From positions 8,771-71,848 of the forward strand of contig NW_004087363.1 of the NCBI RefSeq assembly GCF_000220395.1: a DNA stretch of 63,078 nt, written 5' to 3'. Positions 37,809-51,136 of this stretch are shown here, one piece after another. The first letter of the stretch is position 1, and every line of letters starts with the position of its first letter. A program made the translations under genes and the position numbers. Under the pieces are notes generated by a model. The model saw only the letters and a program-made list of their open reading frames with translations, was not told where the DNA came from and searched no databases. This DNA comes from Ichthyophthirius multifiliis. Taxonomy: Eukaryota > Ciliophora > Oligohymenophorea > Hymenostomatida.

Positions 37809-40724
37809 ATGTCTTATTAAAAAATAAATTAAAAAAGCATACTAAAGGAAGAATAAATGTCTACAGAATTACACTAGGAAGTAAATCAAGAAAAAGGAAA
37901 ATAATCTAATTTTGTAAATGAAAATTAGCATAAAAATCATAATTTTTTAAATGAAAAATACATAAATTTTTAAGATTAAATGCTATACAAAATAAAGAAT
38001 TCGCATAATACAATAATAACTTAGGAAATAAAAAAATTAACAAGTATAGAATATAATAAAACATTCTAAACTATATTCAAAAATTAAAACATTATAAAAA
38101 AATAAACAATAAATCCAGAAGACATACAGAGAAATTTAGATTGTTTAGAATAATAAAGAACACAAAAATAAATAGCTTAATAAAAAAATAAAAGAAATAG
38201 TGAAAATGATGATTTTTATACTGATTAAGAAGACGTAGAGGAAGAAGAAACTTATTTTTGTGATCAAAAATAATATTAAGAGTTTTTAAGTACGACTTTA
38301 TAATAAGAATAATTCAAAATTAAACCTATAAAAATTAAATAATAGGAAATTAAAATAAAATAATAAGAAATAAAAATGAAACAATAAGAAATTCAAATAT
38401 AATAAGCCTTAAAAATTATAGGATAGAAAAATCATAATACAATTTAGAATAAAAAATAATTAAAATTTGATCCTGAAATTTAAAATATATTAAACGTAAT
38501 ATAAAAATAGATATATAAAATAAAATTGTATATGGATAATTATATATAGATATATATATATATATAAATATATTAATATATATATATAAATATATAAATA
38601 TATATACATATATATACATATATATTTAATTCATATATTTTTTAAAAATTTAAAATAATATTTATTAGAAATTATAAATTTTAGATTTTAAAGATAAAAA
38701 ATAAGCTACCACAATAAGTAAGCATTAGTTAAATGTTTCCATTTAAAAATTTATTGATTGTATAGGATGTAAAGAAACCTTACAAAAATATATTGAAGAT
38801 ATTTTCTAAGTAAATGGAGTTAAATAGCTTTTCAATCAAGAAATTTTGATTAGTTAAAAATAAAACTTAATAAGTATCATATATATATATATAATTTAAA
38901 TTTTTTAATATTATTTAATATATATATGTAAATTTTTATATATATTTTTTTACATCAAAATATTTATATAATTCTTATAATTATTTATAACATTTAATTT
39001 TTTAAAATAAGATTTAAATGATAAAATATTAGAAAATAATTATAATATAGCTTTTTTATTAGAATAGCATTTAAATAGTAGTATTACATAAGATAATTTG
39101 AATAAAAAATAAAATTTATAGAAAAATTATAGATGCTTATTACATTCAAAAAAGCCTATTCCTTGCTGTAAAAGATAATTTTAATATTACATATATATAT
39201 TATTTTTAATATGAACAATTTAAAGCATTATGGAAAGATAACTAAGAAATGATAATTGAATAAAATATAGAAGAAATTTAAGAATTAATACTTATAGATG
39301 AGTCATAATTTTTATTAAATTTATAAGTATAAAAAAATATTAAATTTTTTATTTCATAATAAATTTTTTAAAATAGTAATATTTGAAAAAAAGAAAATTT
39401 TGTTCAGCATGTAAAGAACATATAATGCTAGAATATTAAAAGTTAAAAGATGATATTAGATAAAATTAGAATTAATATCCTTAAATTTTTAATTAAGAAA
39501 GTAGGATATGTTTAAATAGAGAAAATCATGTTAATCTACACCATTATATACATAATAATTATTTAGAATAAACTGAAGAATTTTAAATAAATAATTAAAA
39601 TAATGAATAAAATGAAGGAGAAAACGAAGAAGAAAACGAGGAAGATTATGAAGAAGAAGATGAAGAAGAGGAAGAAGTAAAAGAAAAAAAGTGTATATAT
39701 ACGTTTACTTGAATATATTTATTTAATAATAAAAAAAGGAAGAAAATGATTATAATCTAATGAGCCAAATAAAATATTGTTCTAAATAAAAAAAATATAA
39801 ATACCATCTAATGTAAAATAAAATATATAGAATAATATATATATATAAAAAATTTATAAATATATATATATTTATATATTTATATAATAAATTTATTTTA
39901 TTTTTATATTTATATATATATATTTATTTTTACATATAATCAGATAGAAATTTTATAAGAAATTATTACTAAGGCTGAAATAGATACTTCATATATAAAG
40001 CATGCTAATACTACCGAAACTGCTTAAGATGAATTACTTATTTGTTTAGGATAAACTTTAAAGGAAAAATTATAAAATTATTGGAAAAATAAGTAATCAA
40101 ATTAAAGAATGAATTAATTGTTCGTTTATATAGTATATTTATTAATTTTTTTTACATATATTAATTTTTATTTTATAGTGTTTTTAAATTATATTAGAAT
40201 AAATTTAATAAGAAATAAATATAAAATTATAAACATTGGGTTTAAAAAATACTTTGGAAGAATATTTAGATTAAAAAGCTAATATAACTTTGGCTAAAAA
40301 GGATAAAAATAAAAAGAAAAAATTGAGATAGAAATTAAAAAAATCAGAAAAGAAAAACGAAGATGATAAAAAAAACTCTTAAAATGGTAATAATATATAT
40401 TAAAATAATAATCATACCGAATAAAATAATAAAAATACATATGATAATAATAATAATCCAGATGAAAATAATATAATTGAAAATAATTACAACAATAATA
40501 TAAATGAAAATAAAAATAGAAACAACGATAATAGTTTAACTGAAAACGAAAAAACTCTTTTATTATAAATGGGATGGGATGAAAGTCAATAAAATTTGAG
40601 TTAAACTAAAATTCCGGAAATGGAATTGGATAATTATAATTAAAATAAAAATTATATTTAAAATTAAAGAAAATTTTTAAGAAAAATTTTAAAAGAAAAG
40701 TTCTAATCTTTAATAAATAAATGA
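37809..40724 (+). CDS. GGNBP2-like (gametogenetin-binding protein 2 family)
   Basis: Nine exons. Supported introns are 38496-38684, 38874-39011, 39168-39225, 39327-39376, 39691-39738, 39813-39943 and 40133-40178. Family anchors in order: KFIDCIGCKETLQ (animal form DCVGCR), RCLLHSKKPIPC, SLWKDNQEMI...LILIDESQFLL, KFCSACKEHIML, CLNRENHVNLHHYI, HANTTETAQDELLICLGQTL with KEKLQNYW, and NTLEEYLDQKAN followed by a Lys-rich KKKKLRQKLKKSEKK. The first 220 residues are Gln-rich with IKQQEIK-type repeats, and the C-terminus is Asn/Asp-rich. TGA is at 40722-40724. Three one-base shortfalls at A6 38696-38701, A7 39684-39690 and A8 39788-39795. The animal protein is a poorly understood zinc-binding regulator linked to spermatogenesis; a ciliate role is unknown. 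Confidence 0.8.
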
Positions 40725-41037
40725 AAAAAAAATGATTTTTTTTTTGTAGATTTTTAATAATTTTTTAAAAATATTAAAAATAAATTTTTGCATTTTTTTT
40801 TTTTTTTACTCATTAAAATAAAATAAAAAAATTATGTTTTTTATTTACCTTTTTTATAATATTAAGAAAAATAAAAAATAAATAAATTTATAATCTAAAA
40901 TAAAATAAATTAGATATAAAAATATATAAAAACTAAAAAAAAGAAATATATTAAAATAAAAAAGATAAAGAAAAAAAAAAAAAAAAAAATATATAAAATA
41001 AAAATAGTAACAAAAACATAAGAAAAAAAAAAAATAT

Positions 41038-41626
41038 ATGGTAAAAAAAAAAAAACTAACAAATATAATAAATTAATTCTTATAAAAAAAAGCCTCCCAA
41101 AGCTAAAAAAGAAACAGCCCCAAAAGAAGTAATTTCATACGGACCTCCCAACGTATCCGAAAACGAATTAGTATTCGGAGTATGCCATATATTAGCAACT
41201 TGGAACGATACATTTATTCACGTTACTGATCTTTCTGGAAGAGAAACATTAGTAAGAGTTACCGGAGGAATGAAAGTAAAAGCTGACAGAGAAGAATCAT
41301 CTCCTTATGCTGGTATTTAATAAAAAAAATATATATATATATATATATAAATATATATATATATATTCATATATAAATATAATAAAATAGCTATGTAAGC
41401 TGCTCTTGATGTTGTTAATAGATGCAAAGAATTAAAAATTAATGCCCTTCATATTAAATTAAGAGCTAGAGGTGGTGTTGATACTAAATAACCTGGACCT
41501 GGTGCTTAATCTGCTTTAAGAGCTTTAGCTCGTTTTGGTATGAGAATTGGAAGAATCGAAGATGTTACTCCTATTCCTACTGATAGTACTAGAAGAGAAG
41601 GTGGTAAAAGAGGTAGAAGATTATGA
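41038..41626 (+). CDS. 40S ribosomal protein S14 (uS11)
   Basis: Component of the small-subunit platform. Three exons: exon 1 is only the ATG, followed at once by intron 41041-41092 (52 nt); exon 2 runs from [19 protein letters not shown]; intron 41313-41390 splits the Ala codon of YA|A; exon 3 ends [11 protein letters not shown] then TGA 41624-41626. 152 residues, no frame break. Conserved blocks: [68 protein letters not shown] encodes Gln in MQAALDV, TKQPGP and AQSALRA, the clearest proof of the genetic code in this window. Its codons end in C more often than neighbours, as expected of a highly expressed gene. Confidence 0.97.
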
Positions 41627-42516
41627 GAAATATATTTATTTTTTAGAGAAAAGGATGTTTATTAGCTTTCCTTTCTTATTTATTTTTTTTTTTTTTGAAA
41701 AAAAAAGGATTAAAAATAAATAATATAGCTTTTTTATATATATAAGTTATCTATTTTATAATAAGAAATTTTAGATAATGAAATATTTGTTGTTATTAAT
41801 TTTTTGTTGTGAGTATTTGAAAAAATATTTATAATTATTTAAACTTTTCAAATATAAAAAAAAAACTTAATTTTTTCTTTCTTTCTCTCTCTCTCTCTCT
41901 CTCTCTTTTTTTATTTATAGATAAATTTGTTTGTTTTTTTTTGTTTTTATTAATAAAAAAAAAAAATTAAAAATATTTAATAATAATAAAATAATAATAT
42001 ACAAATCTTTTTTTAAAAAAATTTGTTTAAATATATTTATTAAACTTTATTTGTTTTTTTTATTTTTTTCATTTTCTTAAATATAAAGATTATAAAATTA
42101 TTTTATTTATGTGATTTTGGTTTTATATTTTTTTAATTTTTATTTTCTTTTTTATTAAAAAATGTTTTCATTTATTTTTAAAAAATAAAATATATTTAAA
42201 AAAGTATTAACTCCTATTTTTTTTGTTAAACAAAAAAAAAGATTTTTCTTTATATAAAAATAAAAAAATATTTTAAAATTTTTTATTTATAAACCTATAT
42301 AAGAAACTTTTTATTAATTATTCAAAAAAAAAAAATGTATTTATAGGTATACATATAAAAATTTCTCTTAAAAAAAAAAAAATGTTTAAAAGAATAAATT
42401 ATAAATATTATTAAAAATAAAAATAAAAATTATTAAAATAATATATACATATAAATAAAATAAAAAAAACAATTTTAATTAAAATAACAACAACAGCAAA
42501 AATAATTTCTAATAAA
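41627..42516. other. spacer with CT repeat
   Basis: Spacer downstream of the uS11 gene. A possible short ATG frame at about 41778 (MKYLLLLIFCC, signal-like) dissolves into poly-A/CT and is not supported. A (CT)n microsatellite lies at 41884-41906, the only pyrimidine CT run of this kind seen in the window. Confidence 0.55.
41884..41906 (+). repeat. (CT)n microsatellite
   Basis: About eleven CT units inside a longer pyrimidine tract (TTTCTTTCTTTCTCT at the left, poly-T at the right), followed by TTTATAG. It could act as a polypyrimidine tract if an unrecognised downstream exon existed. Confidence 0.8.
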
Positions 42517-45500
42517 ATGAAATTATCCCTTGAAGAATCCCTTTGGAGGCATTATAAGAAAATTTTAAAAACCTCCTTATATTCTTTAATGCACTAATTA
42601 TTATAATAAAACCTAATAAGTGAATTTGTCTATAAAGTCTTTTTACTTGTAGAATTTCTTCAAATAATCTATTATTCAATTCTTCCTTAATTTAATTTTC
42701 TCTGGGATACATATTTAACCCAAATAATCTAATAAAGCTTGAAATATTTTCAAATAAGCAATTTAATTTAAGATAAAAAATCTTCTATTCGCATAATAAC
42801 TTTGTATTTTATATTCGTAATATAGACATTTATTACTTTTATATTCTTAATTTCATTAATAAATTGCATGAAAACCCAAAAACCTTCCAAAATGATAATT
42901 TATTGTATAAAAATACTGTCTTTATATGGAATTTTATTAAATACAGTAGGATAAATACCATTTATTAATATTTTCTTGTCTTTTATTTATTTTAAAAGCT
43001 TCGATTTTTACCAAGGAATACATCTTATGCATCTCAGTATTTCTTTATAGGGACTTATTATGCTTTTTTTTTCATTTTCCTCTTTCTTTTTTTCTATATA
43101 GACCTAAACCCATTTTCTGTTTTGCCTTTCGGAGGTTCCTAATCTCGTATTTAGTTCATAAAAATAAGTTTTAAGATAATATTACCCTTATATACTGTAT
43201 TAGAGGAAGATTTTTCATTATATTTTATTTGTTTTATGTTATTTTATTAATTAATAATAATCACATAAAGGTATTTCGGTCCAAAAATGCACAAAAAAAG
43301 CGTTGAAAACCTTACAATAATTCTAGAATCTATTTGTTTATGGATAACTTTAAGTAGTCTAATCTGCAAAGTAATAACGAATCAATTTTCTGGTTTAATC
43401 TATTTGATTTTATGTACCCCTTTTGTATCTTAAGTGAACTTAATGTTAATAAAATCAAGAGATTTAACTTTAATTAGCAAAAATGTAAAATATCTTAAAA
43501 AAGAAGACTAAATAGAAAAATATATATTAATTTTAATAGATTTAATAGAAAATAAGCAAAAGCCAGAATATAGAATTTACCTTGAAGGCTTATTAAAAAT
43601 AGATATGATACACAACTAAAATACTTCAGATTAATTAATTTCCAAAACAGACGAAACAATTCAAGATTCTCATAAAAATTACTTTATTTTAATTGAAAAT
43701 ATCCTTTTAGATAGTCTTGAGAAATTCTAAAAAAGCACAAAATTACAACTTTTATATTCTCATATTCTTTCAGGAAAATTACAAAATAAATATAAGGCTT
43801 TGTTTCAGTTGATGATTGTAGAAGAATAAAAACTTAATTTTTAGGAAGAATTTGCGGTTTTTAGATACAAATAGTAAATAGAAGATGATATTATGGAAAA
43901 TGATAATAGAGGAGTAGGCAAAGATTTCAATTTATTGCTTAATTTTGAGAAAAAAATGGTTGAATTTGTTAATGAAATAGTACTTAGTGTTAATTTATAC
44001 CTAGAATTCTGGAATAAACTACAAGAAGAGTAACCTGATATAAGAAAACTACTAATATTAGGCTCTAAAATAAATAAAATGGTTGGAAAAGTGAAATAGT
44101 TATACTCTGAACTAGAAGAAATGAACCAAAATAACATAAAAATATTAAACTGCTACTATTTTTTTCTAAAAGAAATCGTAAATAACAATACTGAAGGAAA
44201 TCGAATTTTAGAAAAAATTGAATATGTGTAAAAAAATTCTTAAATAAATAAATAATTTTCAGAAAAAAAAATTAAATATGATCAAAATACTTCAATAATA
44301 CAAATAAGCGGAAATATAAATACACTAGGTTAAATAACAAATACAAATAACGAAACTTCTAAGCTTTTAGGCTTTTCTAAAAACGAGCTTTTGGAGTAAA
44401 ATATATAGAAAATAATGCCTAAAATATACGGTGATTTCCATAATAGTTTCATATTATAATATTTAAATACTTCTGTTTCTAAAATAATGGGAAAAGAAGA
44501 TAGAATAGTAATGTTTCTAGATAAAAAAGGGTATATCATTCCTTGTATTTTAATGGTAAAAGTACTTCCTAATTTAAATGAAGGGATATAGATTGTGGGT
44601 TTTTTCAAAGATATTTAATAGGAGAAAATTAATAATTAAGAAAATTAATATAATATGCATTATATTATATATAGGAATGATAATTTGTAAATTTAAGCAA
44701 TTTCAGAAAGCGTGTTTGATGATTTTGGTATACCTTCATATTTAATGTATGGGAATTCGCAGAATGTACCCGAGTTTGGAATTGATTAGATAATCTCTGG
44801 AATATTAAATTAAGATTTATTGGAAGATTAGATGATTAATTAAGGAGTTTTATTGCAAATAAATACTGTTTTTATGCAAAAAAACTTCCTTTTAGAAGAT
44901 GTAGAGGGTAGTGATTAAAATAGTGTAAATTAAGGGAAAACCAGCAAATATAAAGTTAGTAATGTGAATGTTTTTTTACATGATTATTAATATTTAGGGG
45001 ACGATATATCAGTTTCTGTGATTAAATTTTAGGAAGTTTTTTAATAAAAATAAGAATAGTAAAAATAAAATGGTTCTAATACATAATAATAATAAACAAA
45101 TATTTCTAATAAAAATGAACAAGATGAAATATTAAATATAGAAGATGAATATTAAAATGAAATAGAAGTAGAAAATAAAAATTAATCTAATGAATCAAAT
45201 ACAGATCTACAAGAAGATATAAAAATTTTTAAGTATTTCAAAGAAAAAATAAAAGAAAATATAGTTCCAAAATAAATTAAAATATTATAAAATACTGTAT
45301 ACTTTATACTACTTATAATTACAATATTAGCAAATGTATCTTTCTTTTATTAAAATAAAAAAAACCAAAATTTGATAGAAGGTTTTTAAGCTTTAAATTA
45401 TGTTTTCTAACGACCGAATTTAATATAAGAAATAAATTACAATTCAAGAATTTTAAAAATGATTTCTATGTAATAACAAAAATATATAAATATATAAATA

Positions 45501-47153
45501 TAAAAATATATAAATATATAAATATATAATTATATATATATATATAAATATATAAATTATAAATATTATTATAGGGATATATATCCTATTTAAATTTTAA
45601 ATTAAGAAAGCTAAAAAGAAATTTTAGCTTAAATATATAAAAATAAAATTGAATAAGCATCTTTAAAACTTTAAGAAATATAATTTAATATAATTAGATG
45701 TGAAATAAAAGCTATTAATTATTAAAATAATCTTAATTTTCAATAATTATATACTATTAAATATAAAAAATAGAATAATATAATATCCACAGATTAAAAA
45801 ATTTTCACTGATCTTATTTTCTAATATATATCAAATTCTTAATAATTTAAAAATAGTAAAATTTCCTAGATTAACTCTTCTTTAACTAATAATTATATAT
45901 CAGCTACTGAAAAGAACTTTTATTTTATCCGTGAAAACGGTTTATATATTTTTCGTGAAATTTCAATTTAATCAGCTCTACTTTTTTCCTAAATTTATAA
46001 AGATTTAACTTTTGAATATAAAAAAATTTTCAAAACAATAACTATTATCGGCATTTTATTTATTTTAATATCTTTATTTGTTCTAATTCCTATAGTTTTT
46101 AAAGTCATAGAAAGCAATAATAAAATCCTTTAGTTATTTTCTTTTATTCCTATAGTAGAAATAGAAGCTTAAATTGTAAAATGTCAAAAATTCATTGATG
46201 TATAATTAAATTAAGAAAATACTTTACATAATGAAGAATAATAAATCGAAAAAGTAGTAGTCGAAATATAAGAGAATGATTAAAAATAATAATTTTTTAC
46301 TTAAAAAGACTCTAATAAGAAAATAGTAATTTTTAAATTTTCATTTATTTCTTTTATTTTTTTTCTATATTTTCTTCTTTATTTTTTAAATGAAGAATCT
46401 TTCCTTTCTTAAACTTTTGACATCTTCAGTTATTTTTAAAGCCTATCTTTGAGAAATACATATATTAAATTTAACCTTCTTTTTTCCTTAGAAGAAATAT
46501 CTACCGATACATAAATTCTTGATGATAAAAATATTAATTTATCAGAAAAATATAACAATTTTATATAAGAAAATGAAAAAAATGTCTATTATTATTCGAA
46601 ATCAACTCTCCCTTCTTAATTCTCTACTTTTTTCTATCAATTTAACACGGCAGATACTTCAAATTTATGCTCTATATACAATATAACAACTATATCTTAG
46701 TCATAATGTGAATAAATATTCGAAGGAATACTCAAAAGAGGACTAAGGACATCCATAGTTTCATTCACGGAAGGACTTAGGGACATTTTATCAGTTTTCA
46801 GGAAATAAAATACTCGCTAAAAAGAAATTTTAAACAGTGATTATTTCATAAATATATAAAAAGTACTAGAATATATAGTCCCAATAATGGAAAATTTAAA
46901 CGAATTATTAATCAATTGTTCTTTGGATTTTTTAGATAGTAGAAAAAGTTTCGAAACAATAATTTTTGGCGTTTATATGACTTTTATTTTACTAGTTTTT
47001 GTATTTTTATGGATTCCATACTTAAAAGCACTTAATGCGAAAATTTGGAGAACTAAAGAAATGTTAAATATGGTTCCTCTGTATATTATCATGAAACATG
47101 AAAAGCTTAAAAATAATTTTATATAAGGAGATATATTATAATCTGTTAAATGA
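42517..47153 (+). CDS. TmcB-like PAS-containing multi-pass membrane protein
   Basis: Member of the large ciliate family resembling 'tiny macrocysts protein B' with PAS sensing segments (family assignment from characteristic blocks). 1510 residues after one intron (45470-45574) and one added A at A7 43293-43299; TGA 47151-47153. N-terminal third: several membrane helices (for example FIFVIQTFITFIFLISLIN, YGILLNTVGQIPFINIFLSF). Middle: a soluble helical block diagnostic of the family (LEFWNKLQEEQPDIRKLLIL, GSKINKMVGKVKQLYSELEE, ILNCYYFFLKEIVNN). A PAS-like region follows, beginning ISGNINTLGQITNTN and ending IQIVGFFKDI. The C-terminal part has paired membrane helices around VYFILLIITILANVSF, KTITIIGILFILISLFVLIP, FSFISFIFFLYFLLYFL and VYMTFILLVFVFLWIPYL, then AKIWRTKEMLNMVPL typical of the family's end. 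Likely a sensor or signalling protein; the ligand is unknown. Confidence 0.72.
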
Positions 47154-47269
47154 TTTTTGAATATTTATGTAGTTTTTTTTGTTTAATAGATATATATTTT
47201 TTTATATATTATATTTATTTATTTATTTAAATTGTTTATTTATTATTTACTTTTTATATTTATTTTTAT

Positions 47270-48334
47270 TCATTTATTTAATTATAATTCATTTAAGTTT
47301 TAATATGAAAATAAAATATTTTCAGATTACATTATTTACCAAGATTCTAAACTTATATTTATTTCGGAATCTTTTTATGTTTATTTATCCACTTATTGTT
47401 TTTTAGGGATGTTATTGAAAATTTTGATTCGTTTATTCTTTTCATACTATTATTTTTACTTTAAGTATTATTAGTATTTTTATTCTTCATCTTTTTTTAT
47501 ATTTATTTCTTCATTAATAGAAAACTGTAATTTTTCATAGTTTGATTAAGGTATTTTTTCTTATATTTTTTTTTAAGAAAAAATATTATTTACACTTTAT
47601 TTTTGCAAAAACTTATATTATTAAAAAATTATTTAGTTGTTATAATTTATATTCTTTTTTAATAAAAATCGGCTATTATTTTTTTCATCATTAACTTAAG
47701 TTTTTATTTACTAAAATAATTTTAAACTATAATTTTAATTATTATCATTTTCTTAATATTTTTTAGTTTTTGAAAGAATTCTATTTCGAACTTTTCGGCT
47801 TTAAATTTCTCTTCTTTTTACATAAAATTATTCAATTTAAGGCAAATTTCTCAATTCTATATTACTTTTAGGTGCATAAACGGGAGTGGTATTTTTATTA
47901 TTTAAAGACTGACTTTATTTTTTGTTAAATTAATTTTTATTTAATAAGTTAAATATTATATTACAATTATTTATATTTTCGGGTTATTATTATGTTTATT
48001 CAATATTTTTTTAATTAGAAAAAGAACCATTAATTAATTTAAATTTATTCTCTTTTTAATTTTCTTCACTTTTTGCATTTTATTTCTTTTGATTCATGAT
48101 AATTTTATTTAATATATGACCTAATTCTTATTAAAATAATTATTTTTTCTCATTATTAATAACTTTTTATTTTTCAGCTATTAAAGGAAACAATTATTCT
48201 ATTTAAAATTTATTTGTTCTTTAAGAAGCTAGTGAATGATAGTTTTTTCTTTTATTTTATTATAATTATTAAAATAAGTTTTAATTATTTTTAAGATTTT
48301 AAAAATTTTCTGTTTATTTTTCTTTAACAAACAT
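47270..48334 (-). CDS. Gln/Asn/Lys-rich protein of unknown function
   Basis: A single open frame of 354 residues from ATG (CAT 48332-48334, MFVKEKQTENFQNL) to TGA 47272-47270, with no break even across a 1 kb span. Best-composed segment: NNKNTTPVYAPKSNIELRNL followed by QFYVKRREIQSRKVRNRIL. The C-terminal region is charged and coiled-coil-like (YEKLQFSINEEINIKKDEEQ). No domain recognised. Tail-to-tail with the TmcB-like gene, 116 bp apart. A TGA-only code in A/T DNA makes long frames cheap, so confidence rests on the mixed residues in the central segment. Confidence 0.5.
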
Positions 48335-50451
48335 ATTTTTTTACTTTTTTAAAAATAAATTTATATATTTTTTTTAAAAAAAAAATAAAAAAAAAATTAA
48401 ATAAAAACATAAATCTTAGATAAAAAATATTTAATAATATATAAATTAATTATAACATTTATAAATAATTAATTATACTTGATCTTTAAATTTTTTACAA
48501 AAATATATAAATATATACTTAATCTTTAATATTTTTACAAAAATAAATAAAATAAAACTAAATAAAAATTTATTAAACAAAAACTCTATATAACATGATA
48601 TAAATGTTATTTAATTATATTAATCATTCATATGGCTTTAAAATAGTTTTTTTCCTTTTAAAATTTCAAAACCATTTAACATAAACTCCAAATAGTAATA
48701 TAATTTCTATTATTATTTTAATGAATTGAATAATCTAATTATATATTAAATAATTATGTTATTTTCTTATTAACATACTCGAAGATCCAACATTTAATTT
48801 AAAAACTTATCTATAAAAAAATAGATTATATAAAATTTAATATTTAATATAAACAAGAAATAAATATATTTTTCAAGTATAAAGTATTATATTTAGTTAT
48901 ATTTTTAGCCTTTTTAAGTTATAATATCTTTACAAATGTTGTCATTATAAGCATTTTCTTTAATTAAATAAATAAATTTTTGATCATCATAAAATCCATA
49001 TAATTAAATAATGTTAGAATGATTGAGAAAAATTATATTTTAATCTCATTTTCTATATGTATTTTTATCATTAAATATTAAACCATATTTCATACCTTTT
49101 AATTTTATTTTATTTAAAATAGAAATATAAAATTATAAACAAAAAATATATAATTTGATATATAGATATTTACGCCTCTAAATCTTCTGTTTTTTAATAA
49201 TTTCTTAATTAAAGGTTTATTATTAATTATATTTCAATATAATGATTTAAAAAAAACTTATATTTATAATTATTTTGTTTAATTTACAATTTTTTTGTTC
49301 TTTTTAATTATTATATTCGATATTATATTTATTAAAAAAAAAAAACCCTTTAATATGATTTTTCTTATATTCATATCATTAATACATTAGTAATTATTTT
49401 AATTATATGATTAATTAACATTTTAAATATTATTATCATTATTAAAATGCTAAATATTATTATCAAAATATTTATTTAATTATTAATAGCATTAGCTATA
49501 TTTTTTTTATTAAATTTAATTATATAAGCATTTGAAGATTTTGTGTTATTTTTATATTATTAATTTTAAATTATTTCATAAGTATTTATTTTTTATATAT
49601 TTGTAAATAGACTATTTTTTTTTTATTAATTTAAATGAATTATATTCTTATATGTATTTAAAAATAATTCTTTATACTAATGACTTTATAAAATTACTTA
49701 ATAGTAAAATTCTGGTATATTATTTTGTATTATAATATATTAATTTTTAGTTTAATTGCAATTATATGAGAATTCGTTTTAAAATTTATTTATATATTTT
49801 TATTTTTCAAACAAAAATAAAAAAATTAATCTGAATATTATTGTTTGTTTTGAGAATTTTAATATAATTATTACTATACTATTAAACTTATACTTTTTTC
49901 TATTTTTTTGTTTTAAATTCATTCAATTAATTAATTTATATGAATAAGAATTATTTTAATATTTTTATATATAATTTTTCATTTTAATATTTTTCTTTTT
50001 TCTTTTTTATTTGTTTTATTAATAATATGTTTCTTTGTTGCTTATTTTTTTAATTGTTATTTATGTTTTTATTTTTAAAATTTAGATTATTTTTCTTTTA
50101 ATAAAATATATTAATAAAAATTAATTGAAAGCCTTAAAATAATGTTTTTAATAGAAATCAATTTTTAAATATAATTAAATAATAATATGATAAAGAAAAG
50201 AAGAAAAAAAAGATTAAGATTTATAAATATAATAAAAAAATTAAATATTTTATTATTAATATATATATATAGAGAAATAGTTGAAATATTTAATTATTAT
50301 TATTATATTTTATAAATTATATTATTTTTAAATATTTTTTTTATTTAAGAATTATTTTCTATTTTATTTTATTTTATTTTTAAAAAAAACTTTTTTATCA
50401 AAATATATTAATAAAATAAAACAAAAAAACTTTTAATATAAAAAAAGAGAA
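48335..50451. other. gene-poor spacer containing a kinase relic
   Basis: Mostly A/T. Apart from the kinase-like remnant at 48600-49100 I see no coding signal. The right end is the IFT43 upstream region. Confidence 0.5.
48600..49100 (-). pseudogene. Aurora-like protein kinase remnant
   Basis: The minus strand contains two recognisable kinase pieces out of frame with each other and with TGA between. The first, at about 49030-48920, reads LNHSNIIQLYGFYDDQKFIY then LIKENAYNDNI, matching the HxNIIxLYGxFxD...IYLIxEyA hinge region of Aurora-type kinases. The second, at about 48710-48640, reads TIWSLCQMVLKFQKEKNYF, matching the DIWSLG...ltGxxPF block, with Asp and Gly changed. The catalytic HRD and DFG region that should lie between is absent, so this is a decayed or deleted copy. 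Confidence 0.55.
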
Positions 50452-51088
50452 ATGTCAAGTAAATATATATATAAATTTAAAAATACAACTAACTCAATTA
50501 ACATTTAAATATAAAAAAAATAAAAGATAAATAAGGTTGGGGTTTTAGCGGAAACAATAATGTTAAAATAGATATATCCAAGTATTGAAATTTAAAAAAA
50601 AATATATAAATTTAATTGATTTATATTATTTAAAGAAAAGAAAATAAAAAATAAAATATTTGGGAATAAAATAATGAAGGTTGATTAAACACAAAAAGAA
50701 AAAATTTTATTTTATTTCTAAATATAAAAAAAAGATTTAATTATTGTACCTGATATAGGATAAGAAGCTATAGAATAAGAAGTTAGTAAAGTTTCAGCCC
50801 CTCCCAATTAACCAACTGTACAAGTTCAAGATATACATGAATTATAAAAATTTACAAAACTAGCAACTTTACCATAAACAGTAATATATTTATTTAAAGT
50901 TTTATTTAAAAAAAATAAAAAATTAGGAAGAAGGAGTTGATTTAAGTTTATTAATGTAAATATTGAGTCCTGTAGAAGAAGTAAAAATAAAAAAAAATTA
51001 TTTAATAAAAACTATAGATTAAAGAAAAAGACGAACCTTGGGAATTTTTATAATTAAAAACTTAAATATATGAAATAGTAATATATAA

Positions 51089-51136
<48 letters not shown>

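Noticed and set aside
39168-39225. Apparent +1 frame break in the GGNBP2-like gene
   Set aside because: A 58 nt GT-AG intron here explains the shift exactly and restores the LWKDNQEMI block.
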